The notes beneath the pieces are model-generated. The model had not been told where the DNA came from, did not search any database, and saw only the letters and a list, made by a program, of their open reading frames with translations. Made by a program: the position numbers and the translations under genes. Below are positions 7,486 through 16,222 of a stretch of DNA of 64,000 nucleotides, one piece after another. How positions within the stretch are numbered: the first letter of the stretch is position 1; each line of letters begins with the position of its first letter. The stretch comes from Thermohalobaculum sp951813525 (lineage in GTDB: Bacteria; Pseudomonadota; Alphaproteobacteria; Rhodobacterales; Rhodobacteraceae), in assembly GCA_951813525.2 (NCBI GenBank), contig CATOTJ020000003.1, positions 1,116,001 through 1,180,000 of the forward strand. The letters are read 5' to 3'.

Positions 7486-10167
7486 ATGCTGTATTTTTCT
7501 CCTGCTGTCAGAGTGCTTGTCATCGGCATTTGCCTTCTTGGATTCGTATTTGCGGCGCCGAACCTCTGGTATTCCGATGCTGACAGCGCGGCGCGCGCGA
7601 CAACCGCACTAGAGGCGGAGAGATACCGCGAAGGGCCGCAATACGCGACCCTCCCCGAGGACGAAAAAGCGAAAATTCCAACCCGGGCCGAGCTTGAAGC
7701 CGATCAGGCGCGCTGGCCTGCCTGGGCGCCGCCGGGGGTTGTCAATCTGGGTCTGGATCTGCGCGGCGGCGTACACCTTCTGGTCGACGTTAAGATCGAG
7801 GAAGTGATCGCAGAGCGCATCACTCAACTTTATCTCGAGATAGGGCGGGAGCTTGGAGCCGAGAGCATTGGCCGGCGGATTTCCCGCAACGGCGGCGGAC
7901 TGCGGATCCTGATCCCAGATGCCGCGAAATTGGATCAAGCCCGTGGGATTATCGAAGATGTCTCACAGCCGGTCGGTGGCGGACTGGGTGTGGGCGGCGG
8001 GTTCGGCATGGGCGGCGGACTGGACGTCGGCGGCGGCGAGCTGGAAATCGAAGCGATAGACGGCGGCTTTCAGGTCAACTTGTCCGAGGCCGGGCGGGGC
8101 GAAATCATCGACCGGGCGATGTCTCAATCGCTTGAAATCATGCGCCGCAGGATCGATGCCGCGGGCACGCGCGAGCCGACCATCCAGCGCCAGGGAGAAC
8201 GCCGGATTCTCATCCAGGTGCCGGGCCTCGGCTCGGCCGATGAGCTGCTGAAGCTGATCGGCAAAACCGCCAAACTGACCTTTCACGAGGTCAAAGGCAT
8301 CGATGGCGAGGCGCGCAACCCAGGTCCGACCGAAATCCTGCTCGAAGACCAGGACGGCAGACCTTACCTGCTGACCGAGGCGCCGATTGTCAGCGGCGAC
8401 AACTTGATCGACGCCAGCCCAAACTTCGACCAGCAAAGTGGAACACCCGTCGTCACTTTCAGGTTCGACACGGTCGGTGCCCGCAAATTCGGGGCCTTTA
8501 CCGCAGCAAATGTCGGTCGCCCCTTTGCCACGGTTCTGGATGATGTGGTGATTACCGCGCCAGTGATCCGCTCTGCCATTTTGGGCGGGTCCGGCCAGAT
8601 CGAGGGCGGGTTCACGGTTCAAAGTGCCTCGGATCTGGCAATCTTGCTGCGCTCTGGTGCGCTGCCAGCATCAATCAGTGTGGAAGAACAGCGCACCGTG
8701 GGTCCGGATCTTGGTCAGGATTCCATCGATGCGGGATCCATTGCGACCGTTCTGGCCTTTCTCGGCGTGCTGATTTTCATGCTGGCGGCTTATGGCCGGT
8801 TCGGCCTCTTTGCCAATGTAGCACTGATCGTCAACCTGGCGCTGATGTTTGGGTTCCTATCGGTTGTCGGGGCAACCCTGACCTTGCCCGGGATCGCCGG
8901 GATCGTGCTGACCATCGGGATGGCGGTCGATGCGAACGTTCTGATTTTCGAGCGAATACGCGAGGAATTGAAGAACGCCAAGTCCCCGAGCCGAGCTATC
9001 GAAAAGGGCTATGAGCAGGCGTTTTCGGCGATTATCGATGCCAATATCACGACGCTCCTGGCCGCCGTCATCTTGTGGGGCATGGGATCGGGTCCGGTTA
9101 AAGGCTTTGCACTGACCTTGGGCGTGGGCATCGTCACGTCGGTCTTCACCGCCACGATCCTGACGCGGATGATCGTTGCGATCTGGCTGAAACGGTCCCG
9201 GCCCAAAACTGTCAAGATCGGGCTTTTCCGGTTCGTCAGGGAAGGCTCGAAAATCAACTTCATGGGCGGGCGTAAGATTGCCGGCATGGCGTCGGCTGCC
9301 TTGGTCGCCGCCTCAATCGCCGGCGTCGCAATTCTGGGCCTGAATTTCGGGATCGATTTCCGGGGCGGGACCCTGGTCGAGGTCCGGACCGAAAAACCGG
9401 CTGACCTGGCCGAGATTCGCAGCCTTGTGGGTGCGCTGAATTATGGTGAAGTCGCGGTGCAGACATTCGGCTCCGAACGCGACGTCCTGGTTCGAATAGA
9501 GGCGCAGGCCGATATCGAGGCAAACAATGAAGTCGCAACGACCGTCGGCCAGACCGTTACCAGCGAGATCCCCGGGTCTGAGATTCGACGTGTCGAATTT
9601 GTCGGCCCAACAGTATCGGGCGAGCTGTTGCAGGCCGGGATTATAGCTGTCTTGCTCGCGGTGATTGCGGTTCTGATCTATATCTGGTTGCGATTTGAAT
9701 GGCAGTTCGGTCTTGCCGCCGTTGTCGCCCTGGCACACGACGTCGCGCTGACGGTAGGCGTCTTCGAGGTGACGGGGATCGAATTCAACCTCGCCATTAT
9801 CGCGGCGCTTTTGACAATTGTCGGTTACTCGCTAAACGATACGGTGGTCGTCTTCGACCGCGTTCGCGAGAATCTGCGAAAATACAAACAGATGTCATTG
9901 CCGGACTTGCTGAACCTGTCGCTGAACGAAACGCTCAGCCGAACCTTGATGACTTCTGTCACCACATTGATCGCCCTGGTCGCGATGTTCATCCTTGGAC
10001 CGGAGGTCATCAAGGGCTTCACGTTTGCGATGATCTGGGGTGTGATTGTCGGGACCTACTCGTCGGTCTTTGTTGCCGTCGCCACGCTTCTCTGGCTCGG
10101 TGTTAAACGCGATTGGTCCAGGCCCGAGGCAAGCGCCGGCACACAGTTCGGCGGCGCGCAAGTTTAA
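7486..10167 (+). CDS. secDF: SecD-SecF fusion protein, protein export
   Basis: One 893-residue polypeptide that joins SecD and SecF, the proton-driven factors pulling exported chains through SecYEG. The SecD half has the first membrane helix (about 7-25), the GLDLRGGVHLLVDV motif, the periplasmic P1 domain and five helices including GMAVDANVLIFERIREE. A basic linker (about 560-595) leads into the SecF half, with LNFGIDFRGGTLVEV and NDTVVVFDRVRENLRK. SecDF fusions are known in Bacillus and in some alphaproteobacteria, while many Rhodobacterales have separate genes. Odd: a glycine-rich run (about residues 164-187, GGG alternating with two or three residues) interrupts the periplasmic domain. 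Confidence 0.95.
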   Translation: MLYFSPAVRVLVIGICLLGFVFAAPNLWYSDADSAARATTALEAERYREGPQYATLPEDEKAKIPTRAELEADQARWPAWAPPGVVNLGLDLRGGVHLLVDVKIEEVIAERITQLYLEIGRELGAESIGRRISRNGGGLRILIPDAAKLDQARGIIEDVSQPVGGGLGVGGGFGMGGGLDVGGGELEIEAIDGGFQVNLSEAGRGEIIDRAMSQSLEIMRRRIDAAGTREPTIQRQGERRILIQVPGLGSADELLKLIGKTAKLTFHEVKGIDGEARNPGPTEILLEDQDGRPYLLTEAPIVSGDNLIDASPNFDQQSGTPVVTFRFDTVGARKFGAFTAANVGRPFATVLDDVVITAPVIRSAILGGSGQIEGGFTVQSASDLAILLRSGALPASISVEEQRTVGPDLGQDSIDAGSIATVLAFLGVLIFMLAAYGRFGLFANVALIVNLALMFGFLSVVGATLTLPGIAGIVLTIGMAVDANVLIFERIREELKNAKSPSRAIEKGYEQAFSAIIDANITTLLAAVILWGMGSGPVKGFALTLGVGIVTSVFTATILTRMIVAIWLKRSRPKTVKIGLFRFVREGSKINFMGGRKIAGMASAALVAASIAGVAILGLNFGIDFRGGTLVEVRTEKPADLAEIRSLVGALNYGEVAVQTFGSERDVLVRIEAQADIEANNEVATTVGQTVTSEIPGSEIRRVEFVGPTVSGELLQAGIIAVLLAVIAVLIYIWLRFEWQFGLAAVVALAHDVALTVGVFEVTGIEFNLAIIAALLTIVGYSLNDTVVVFDRVRENLRKYKQMSLPDLLNLSLNETLSRTLMTSVTTLIALVAMFILGPEVIKGFTFAMIWGVIVGTYSSVFVAVATLLWLGVKRDWSRPEASAGTQFGGAQV

Positions 10168-10212
10168 AGGTCTGGGTGGGACAAACCCATCCGGGGTCGG
10201 GGACGTCAGCAT

Positions 10213-10605
10213 ATGCGCATGATCGAAATCGACTATGACGCCCAGCCCCCGGTCGATGGGTATGGCCCCGGCGGTTTCCGGATCGCGGGCCAATGGCACG
10301 CCGGTGCCGTTCTTTTGATGTCGGACGGGCCGCAGAGCATGGCGCAGACCGTTGATCTAAGCGCTTTGGCGCCCGTGCTTGCCGCGTCGGATCAACTGGA
10401 TCTGATCGTAATTGGCCAGGGCGACGAAATCGCTCCGATCCCCCGCGATGCCCGCCTGGCATTGGAGGCAGCGGGAATCGGTATCGAAATCATGGCAACG
10501 TCCTCCGCCTGCCGGACCTATAACGTGCTGCTGACCGAAGACCGCCGCGTCGCTGCGGCCCTGATCCCGGTCTCTGGCGAAAAGGATGTGCCAGCGCCTG
10601 CTTAG
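10213..10605 (+). CDS. Mth938-like domain protein (DUF498)
   Basis: A 130-residue cytoplasmic protein of the Mth938/NDUFAF3-like family. It shows the family flow: a beta-rich start (GYGPGGFRIAGQW), then LDLIVIGQGDE, the conserved IEIMATSSACRTYNVLLTE with its invariant cysteine, and a final RRVAAALIP. Eukaryotic relatives help assemble respiratory complex I; the bacterial role is unproven. It follows secDF by 45 bases on the same strand, and this neighbourhood with yajC-secDF recurs in alphaproteobacteria as far as I know. The two are likely co-transcribed. Confidence 0.85.
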   Translation: MRMIEIDYDAQPPVDGYGPGGFRIAGQWHAGAVLLMSDGPQSMAQTVDLSALAPVLAASDQLDLIVIGQGDEIAPIPRDARLALEAAGIGIEIMATSSACRTYNVLLTEDRRVAAALIPVSGEKDVPAPA

Positions 10606-10615
10606 GGCTCTGACT

Positions 10616-11206
10616 CTAGATCAGAAATGCCAATCCCACCGAAATTACCAGAACTGCAGCGAAGCCGCGGTTCAGCCACTGGCCAGTTGCCGGATCACGG
10701 ACCAGCCCGGCCAACTTTGCCCCGGCCGTCATCCAGGTCAGATTGATCGCGGGCGGCAGACAGCACAGGATCGCCACTTTGACGATCCCGCCGGTGACCG
10801 GGTCGTCCGCGATCAACGGAAACCCCGAAAAAAGCGCCGTGAAGGCCGCCCAGGCCTTCGGATTGGCCACCGCCATGGTGTAGCCGCCAATCAACGGCGG
10901 CGGTGCGGCAGTGGGTTGCAAGGCACCGATTGGCGGCGCTGTCGCAACCTTCCACGCCAGGTAAAGGATATAAGCCGCCCCGATGCCGCCCAGGACAGGC
11001 CGCGCGCCGGGGACCGAGAACAGGATCGTCGTGACGCCAAGCGCTACCATCATGATCACTGTCAACGTGCCGATCGACATGGCCAGGACATAAGAAACCG
11101 ATCGTCCGGGCCATGCTGCTCCGGCTGCAGCCGAGGCCAACGTGACGGGGCCAGGCGTTGCCATCAACGATAGCGCCGCAGCCAGAAAGGCAGGGAGGGT
11201 TTCCAT
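10616..11206 (-). CDS. LysE/RhtB-family amino-acid exporter
   Basis: A 196-residue inner-membrane transporter of the LysE superfamily, which exports amino acids or related metabolites. The N-terminus has the family signature ATPGPVTLASAAAGAA (about residues 16-31). Six hydrophobic segments are visible, with the conserved GIGAAYILYLAWK in the third helix and MAVANPKAWAAFTALFSGF in the middle. I start at the ATG giving METLPAFLAA; upstream codons in frame are cysteine- and arginine-rich and not membrane-like. It converges with the Mth938-like gene, the two ends being ten bases apart. The substrate cannot be told from sequence. Confidence 0.88.
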   Translation of the reverse strand: METLPAFLAAALSLMATPGPVTLASAAAGAAWPGRSVSYVLAMSIGTLTVIMMVALGVTTILFSVPGARPVLGGIGAAYILYLAWKVATAPPIGALQPTAAPPPLIGGYTMAVANPKAWAAFTALFSGFPLIADDPVTGGIVKVAILCCLPPAINLTWMTAGAKLAGLVRDPATGQWLNRGFAAVLVISVGLAFLI

Positions 11207-11523
11207 ACGGCCCGGTCTAGCCCGACCGTTTGCAATCCGAAAGTCTGTGCCTGTCCCCAGATGCATGACCGAACACCGACACAAACAAGCTGGCCTTAAA
11301 CCCAACGCACTCGCGACGCAGTCGTCGGATGTAAAAGCGCTGGCCCCAATCATGCGCGCTCTCACCGGCTGTCTCACCCGACAAGCGGTCTGATCCATTA
11401 TCCACATTTCAGATCATCGCGCTTCAAATTCACTTTCCCCTAGAGGGTTCGCTCCGAACGCACTATATGCCGCGGTGAGGGCGCACCACGTCCCGCAGAG
11501 ATTCAGACAGAGAGGGCTGACCC
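11207..11523. other. intergenic region between divergent lysE-like and sodB genes
   Basis: These 317 bases must contain both promoters. A CACTATATG stretch near 11461 could be part of a sodB promoter. I see no Fur-like box, no clear inverted repeat and no convincing open frame. Confidence 0.4.
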
Positions 11524-12123
11524 ATGGCATTCGATCTTCCCGACCTTCCCTATGCACACGACGCGCTCGCCGAATGGGGCATGTCCAAAGAGACGCTGGA
11601 ATACCACCACGACCTGCACCACAAGGCCTATGCCGACAATGGCGCCAAGCTGTTGGCCGGGTCCGGCCATGAAGGCAAGAGCCTGGAGGAAGTTGTCGTC
11701 GCGACCTATCAGGCCGGCGCCGTTGCGCAATCGGGCTTGTTTAACAACGCCAGCCAGATGTGGAACCACAACCAGTTCTGGGAAATGATGAGCCCCGGCG
11801 TGCACCAGATGCCGTCCGAGCTGGAAAGCCGCCTCACCGATGCGTTCGGTTCGGTCGATGCGTTCAAAACCGAATTTTCAGCCGCGGGCGCGGGCCAGTT
11901 CGGCTCGGGCTGGGCTTGGCTGGTCGTCGACACTGACGGCGCGCTGAAGGTCACAAAGACCGAAAACGGCGTGAACCCGCTCTGCTTTGGGCAGACGGCA
12001 CTTCTGGGCTGCGATGTGTGGGAGCACAGCTACTATATCGATTTTCGAAATAAGCGCCCGGCCTATCTGACCAACTTCCTCGAGAACCTCGTCAACTGGG
12101 AAAATGTGGCGAGCCGACTCTAA
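11524..12123 (+). CDS. sodB: superoxide dismutase, Fe type
   Basis: A 199-residue cytoplasmic enzyme that dismutates superoxide to oxygen and hydrogen peroxide. The metal ligands are visible: first His in EYHHDLHHKAY (His28), His in MWNHNQFW, and Asp and His in CDVWEHSYY. GQFGSGWAWLVV is the Fe-type version of the active-site region. The length is normal for the family. The ATG follows AGAGAGGGCTGACCC. The gene stands alone and is followed by an intrinsic terminator. Confidence 0.97.
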   Translation: MAFDLPDLPYAHDALAEWGMSKETLEYHHDLHHKAYADNGAKLLAGSGHEGKSLEEVVVATYQAGAVAQSGLFNNASQMWNHNQFWEMMSPGVHQMPSELESRLTDAFGSVDAFKTEFSAAGAGQFGSGWAWLVVDTDGALKVTKTENGVNPLCFGQTALLGCDVWEHSYYIDFRNKRPAYLTNFLENLVNWENVASRL

Positions 12124-12172
12124 CTGGACGAGAAAATGCGATGGGCAAGAAGCCCATCGGATCGACAGCTTA

Positions 12173-12199
12173 AAGGGGCCGGCTTGTCCGGCCCTTTTT
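12173..12199 (+). terminator. Rho-independent terminator after sodB
   Basis: An AAGGGGCCGG/CCGGCCCTTTTT hairpin with a five-base CTTGT loop runs into a run of five T. It lies 50 bases after the sodB stop, and the neighbouring gene converges, so it may serve both strands. Confidence 0.85.
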
Positions 12200-12206
12200 C
12201 ATGCAG

Positions 12207-12836
12207 CTATTTCGCCGGACACATTGCACCGACCCAGGGCTCGATAGCGATCTCTGGCTGATCACCGCAGGTCTCAGCCCCAAACCCGGCTTCACAGGCC
12301 AGGATCAGCGCGGCGCGGCTGTAATTATCGACGGTGGTGCCGAAAACGTTCAGCGCCGCAGGATCGTTGCCCTGACGGCATTCGGCCAGTGCAAGCATTT
12401 CGGCAGGCGTCATCTCGACCCCGTGAACGGAAAGCGGCTGGATGTCCAGGCTGGCATCTTCTTTGACATAACCATGCAGCAAGGCTGCAGCCTCGCGGGC
12501 ATTCCCGCTATCGCCGATCTCCAGCATCGCACCGACAACTTTGGCCAGCGCTTCAGGCAGTAACTCGGTAATTCGGCGTGCTTCCTTCAGGTCGGCGCGC
12601 GCTGGACCGATCGCGCCGATATCGACATAAGCCGCACTGCGCGAAAGCAGCAAGTCAGGCTCGAAATCCATAAACTCGGCACCGGTTTCCGCTTCGATCT
12701 TCAGCGCCTGATCACACCAACTGATCCGGTCGCCCGGATCCTGATCTTTGTTGTCGATGCATTCGAAATGCGGATCGGCGAACGCAGTGGCGGGCAGTCC
12801 GATAATCGCGACCGCGATCAAAAAATTGCGGATCAT
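12207..12836 (-). CDS. exported helical protein, possibly TPR-like
   Basis: A 209-residue protein with a clear Sec signal (MIRNFLIAVAIIGLPATAFA). The mature part is alternating helices rich in Ala, Leu and Glu. The start pattern (cysteine, KDQDPGDRISWCDQAL, then LLSRSAAYVDIGAIGPARADLKEAR) looks like a tetratricopeptide-type repeat, consistent with a periplasmic scaffold, but I cannot assign a family securely. Six cysteines could form disulfide bonds. It converges on sodB and stands alone. Confidence 0.7.
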   Translation of the reverse strand: MIRNFLIAVAIIGLPATAFADPHFECIDNKDQDPGDRISWCDQALKIEAETGAEFMDFEPDLLLSRSAAYVDIGAIGPARADLKEARRITELLPEALAKVVGAMLEIGDSGNAREAAALLHGYVKEDASLDIQPLSVHGVEMTPAEMLALAECRQGNDPAALNVFGTTVDNYSRAALILACEAGFGAETCGDQPEIAIEPWVGAMCPAK

Positions 12837-12913
12837 TGGAAAACCTTCTCTGACGATTGCGGCGTCAATCTAATCGCCCGCGGCCCATTGCCAAGCGGTA
12901 AACAGACCTCAAA

Positions 12914-13483
12914 TCAGATGTGCGCCGACAACCTGTTGGCGATGACCTTTACCGCGTCTTCGGGTGTCGAAACCACATCCATATAGGCCAGGAACGAGCG
13001 GTCGGCAAAACCGTGCCGGATCGTGTGCTCCAATAACGCCAAAAGCGGATCCCAGTACCCGTTGATATTGAGGACAATCACCGGTTTGCTGTGCAGACCT
13101 AACTGACGCCAGGTTAGTACCTCGATCAGTTCGTCCAGCGTGCCAGGACCGCCGGGCAGCGCAACGACCGCTTCGGATCGCTGGAACATCAACATCTTGC
13201 GCTGGTGCATATCTTCGGTGACGACGTATTCGTCGAGATCGGACTTTCCGACCTCCATATCCACCAAGTGCTGGGGGATGACGCCTGTGATCTTGCCGCC
13301 CGCGTCCTGCGCGGCGCGCGCGGCCTGGCCCATCAATCCGACATCGCCTGCGCCATAAACCAGCCGGTGCCCACCCGCGGCCAATGCCTGGCCGAAACTG
13401 TGTGCGGCGGCCATGAATGCGGGATCGTCCCCGGGGCGTGAGCCACAAAAAAGGCAGACGGAGAAGGATTTAGACAACGGCAT
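12914..13483 (-). CDS. LOG-family nucleotide 5'-monophosphate phosphoribohydrolase (TIGR00730)
   Basis: A 189-residue Rossmann-fold protein of the LOG/lysine-decarboxylase-like family. Members release a base from its nucleoside 5'-monophosphate, including cytokinin ribotides; the bacterial in vivo substrate is often unknown. The N-terminal VCLFCGSRPG and the catalytic LPGGPGTLDELIEVLTW with its PGGxGTxxE motif are intact, and GWDP-type sequence appears as NGYWDPLL. I start at the ATG giving MPLSKSF; the 27 codons upstream read as untranslated sequence. It diverges from the LysM gene across about 125 bases. Confidence 0.92.
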   Translation of the reverse strand: MPLSKSFSVCLFCGSRPGDDPAFMAAAHSFGQALAAGGHRLVYGAGDVGLMGQAARAAQDAGGKITGVIPQHLVDMEVGKSDLDEYVVTEDMHQRKMLMFQRSEAVVALPGGPGTLDELIEVLTWRQLGLHSKPVIVLNINGYWDPLLALLEHTIRHGFADRSFLAYMDVVSTPEDAVKVIANRLSAHI

Positions 13484-13608
13484 TTTCCCGAAAAACTTTG
13501 ACCGGGAACTGTCTACACGACTAATCAGACAACCGATAGGCACCGTTCGGGTGCATTTGGGCAAGCCGGCACATGATCAGGTGCCACGGGCAGGGACGCC
13601 AGGTGGGC

Positions 13609-16158
13609 ATGAAATTGGGCACGAAATCTTGGGCAGGTATTTTGGCCGCCGCCGCGGTGATCGCCGGGTGGTTCGTGATGCGCGAACCGGCCCAGGAAGT
13701 GCCGGCGGGCGATGGCGGAGAAACCGCGGTTGTCGAACAACCATCCGGTAAAGTTGTTGCGGATAACGAAGGCAAGACCGTCGATGGCGCTGCGACCAGG
13801 GCCGCGGACGACGATGCAGCGGGGTCTGCCGACGCGGTGGATCGAAAAAACGACGGCGATACGGATAGCGCCGCAGCAGGCGGCGCTGACGATGACGCGG
13901 CCAAGGAAAGCGCTGCCGAGCCAAAAACCGGCGGTACAGAGCCGGCAAAGCTGTCGGATGCAGCCGGTGATACAGGCACAACCGATGCAGCCGCCGATGA
14001 TGGTGTGGCCACCAAGCCTGACGACGAAGTGGTGCGCGGCGGCGCTGGCGACGGCGATGGCAACGGTAAAACGGTTGGGCAAGGCATTGGGAATATCGAC
14101 ACCCCGTCCTCCGGCGCCTCTGAAACTGGCGAGACTGCCGGTGTCGCGGAACGGCCCGTAATCGGTGATGCAGGTGCGCCGATCGGCGCGGCCACCGATG
14201 GCGCGGCCGCGACGGGAAAAAATGTAACAGACAGCGCTGTGGATCGCTCGCCAGACGCGGGCACGATCTCGCTGGCCAAACCCAGGGCCGATGCCGAAGG
14301 GTCGCACGCGGCTGGCATTGCCTCTGATGACCCTAATCGCACGGGAAACGATGGCGAACGCGATGACACAGAAACCGGCGCGTCGGCTGTGGCTGGGTCG
14401 GGCAACGAAGACGCGGCGGGCAAGGACAGTCACGCAGCAGCGCCGGAAAAGACGACCGGAGACGAGGTTGACGAAAAGCCTGCCGAAGATGCTGCCGATA
14501 AGACCGCCGATGGAACAAAGGACACGGCGAAGGACGATGATGTGGCGGCAGGATCGGACGCTGGGAACGGAAGCGAGGCCACAGGCTCGTCAACAACCAA
14601 CGATGCTGGATCGAGCGGAACGGAATCAGACGACACCGCGTCCGGTGGCGGGGTTGAGACCGAAGGAAACGACCCCGATACTGCCCAAGCCGATGACGAC
14701 AGCGCCACCAGGGGCACAACCGACGGCACAATCGACGGAGATACCGCACTGGCGATGCGCGATCCTGCCTCGGCTGACGGCGCGCGTACGACCGAGGACA
14801 CAAATGTCGAAGCGGGGTCAGGTACACTGTCTGGCGCCGAAAAAGACGGTGGCTCAGAAACAGATCCGGCCACAGCGTTGGACACAGAACCAAAAGGCGA
14901 TTTGGACGAGGCGGCGACCGCCGCAACGCCAACAGATCCCGATGCACCGACCTTTGACCTCGTCCGCATAGATCAGGACGGGCAGGCGGTCTTGGCGGGA
15001 CGGGCAAAACCGAACACGGATGTCGAAATCGTTCTGGACGGCAAAGTTGTCGAGACGGTGAAAACCGACGGGGATGGAAACTTTGTTGCGATCCTCGAGA
15101 CCGAAGTGACTGGCGAGGCCCGCAACCTGCAATTGCGGGTTCCTGTCGTCGTCGAAGAGGTGCCGGTATCTCCAACAGGTATTGCGGAACTGGGCGGGCC
15201 GGTCATCCGCGATGCCGGATCGCTGACGGGTGGAACCGGCGCCGATGCTGCACCTGAAACCGGTACAATGATCGCCGCTGTGCCCACGGCCCCTTCGGCT
15301 GTCGATGACCCGGCGGTGTCCACCACCGCCCCGCGTGGCGATGCTGCACTGCCGCGCCGCGCAGAACCGGCTGAACCGACGCCCGCTGCACCAGCAGGTC
15401 TGGCTGTAACAACCGCGCCAAGTACGCTCGGCGATATCCGGACCGATATCGATGACGGTCTGGTTACGGACGGGCGCGGTGATCCGATCGCAGATCGCGC
15501 AGACCCGCCTGAAACCGATCTTAATGCGACTGCCGCGATACCAGCCGACGCCGTTGCCCCGGCAGCGGTTCCGGGCAATCGGTATCGCACCAGTGCGCCT
15601 GTCATTATCTTACCTGCCAGCGATGTCGGTGACGCTCCGACAGTGCTGAGTGCAACGCCGAACGATCTCAAGATTCTGCAGCCCAGCGTCACGGACATCA
15701 ATTCGATTGTCCTGGACCTGATATCCTATGGTCAGGCCGGGGAAGTGGTGCTGATGGGCCGGGGCCGCGCAGGCCAGGCGGTCCGAATCTACGGCAATGG
15801 CCAGATCATCGGAACGACCCGGATTGCGGCTGACGGGACATGGCGGATGAACGTCGCAGAGAACCGGGGCCGCGAGATTAAATTGCTGCGCCTTGACGAG
15901 ATCGACGACAAGGGCCGCGTCACGACCCGGATCGAAGCGCCGTTCCAATATGCCCAGGACAAGCCAAAGATCGTGCGCGAACGCCGCGTGGTAATCCAGA
16001 AGGGCGACATGCTTTGGCGTATCGCCGAGCAGCATTACGGCGAGGGATTACGGTATTCTCTGATCTATGGCGCCAACTCGGCGTTGATCCGCGATCCAGA
16101 CCTCATATATCCCGGTCAGGAAATCACAGTCCCCGAACTGATCGACGCCGACCAGTAG
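13609..16158 (+). CDS. large acidic membrane-anchored LysM protein
   Basis: About 849 residues. An N-terminal membrane anchor (residues 8-23, WAGILAAAAVIAGWFVM) is followed by a roughly 400-residue low-complexity stretch (about 35-435) made almost wholly of Asp, Ala, Gly, Thr, Glu and Ser with few hydrophobics, which should be disordered and strongly acidic. Two Ig-like/beta domains follow: one starting FDLVRIDQDGQAVLAGRAKP (about 443-519), the other VLDLISYGQAGEVVLMGRGR (about 697-784). They are separated by a Pro/Ala-rich linker. A C-terminal LysM domain (about 790-845, KGDMLWRIAEQHYG and YPGQEITVP) should bind peptidoglycan. The anchor plus LysM layout suggests a tether from inner membrane to cell wall; that is inference. 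Confidence 0.88.
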   Translation: MKLGTKSWAGILAAAAVIAGWFVMREPAQEVPAGDGGETAVVEQPSGKVVADNEGKTVDGAATRAADDDAAGSADAVDRKNDGDTDSAAAGGADDDAAKESAAEPKTGGTEPAKLSDAAGDTGTTDAAADDGVATKPDDEVVRGGAGDGDGNGKTVGQGIGNIDTPSSGASETGETAGVAERPVIGDAGAPIGAATDGAAATGKNVTDSAVDRSPDAGTISLAKPRADAEGSHAAGIASDDPNRTGNDGERDDTETGASAVAGSGNEDAAGKDSHAAAPEKTTGDEVDEKPAEDAADKTADGTKDTAKDDDVAAGSDAGNGSEATGSSTTNDAGSSGTESDDTASGGGVETEGNDPDTAQADDDSATRGTTDGTIDGDTALAMRDPASADGARTTEDTNVEAGSGTLSGAEKDGGSETDPATALDTEPKGDLDEAATAATPTDPDAPTFDLVRIDQDGQAVLAGRAKPNTDVEIVLDGKVVETVKTDGDGNFVAILETEVTGEARNLQLRVPVVVEEVPVSPTGIAELGGPVIRDAGSLTGGTGADAAPETGTMIAAVPTAPSAVDDPAVSTTAPRGDAALPRRAEPAEPTPAAPAGLAVTTAPSTLGDIRTDIDDGLVTDGRGDPIADRADPPETDLNATAAIPADAVAPAAVPGNRYRTSAPVIILPASDVGDAPTVLSATPNDLKILQPSVTDINSIVLDLISYGQAGEVVLMGRGRAGQAVRIYGNGQIIGTTRIAADGTWRMNVAENRGREIKLLRLDEIDDKGRVTTRIEAPFQYAQDKPKIVRERRVVIQKGDMLWRIAEQHYGEGLRYSLIYGANSALIRDPDLIYPGQEITVPELIDADQ

Positions 16159-16222
16159 CCCAATCTGAAGGGCAGGGATTGCCGCGGCCGCCCGGCCCGG
16201 TGCGCAAGGCGGAGGTCCCTTG

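Noticed and set aside
13521..14433. Long open frames (about 300 codons) antisense to the LysM gene
   Set aside because: They mirror the low-complexity Asp/Ala-rich region; composition alone keeps stops away. No start signal or domain is present.
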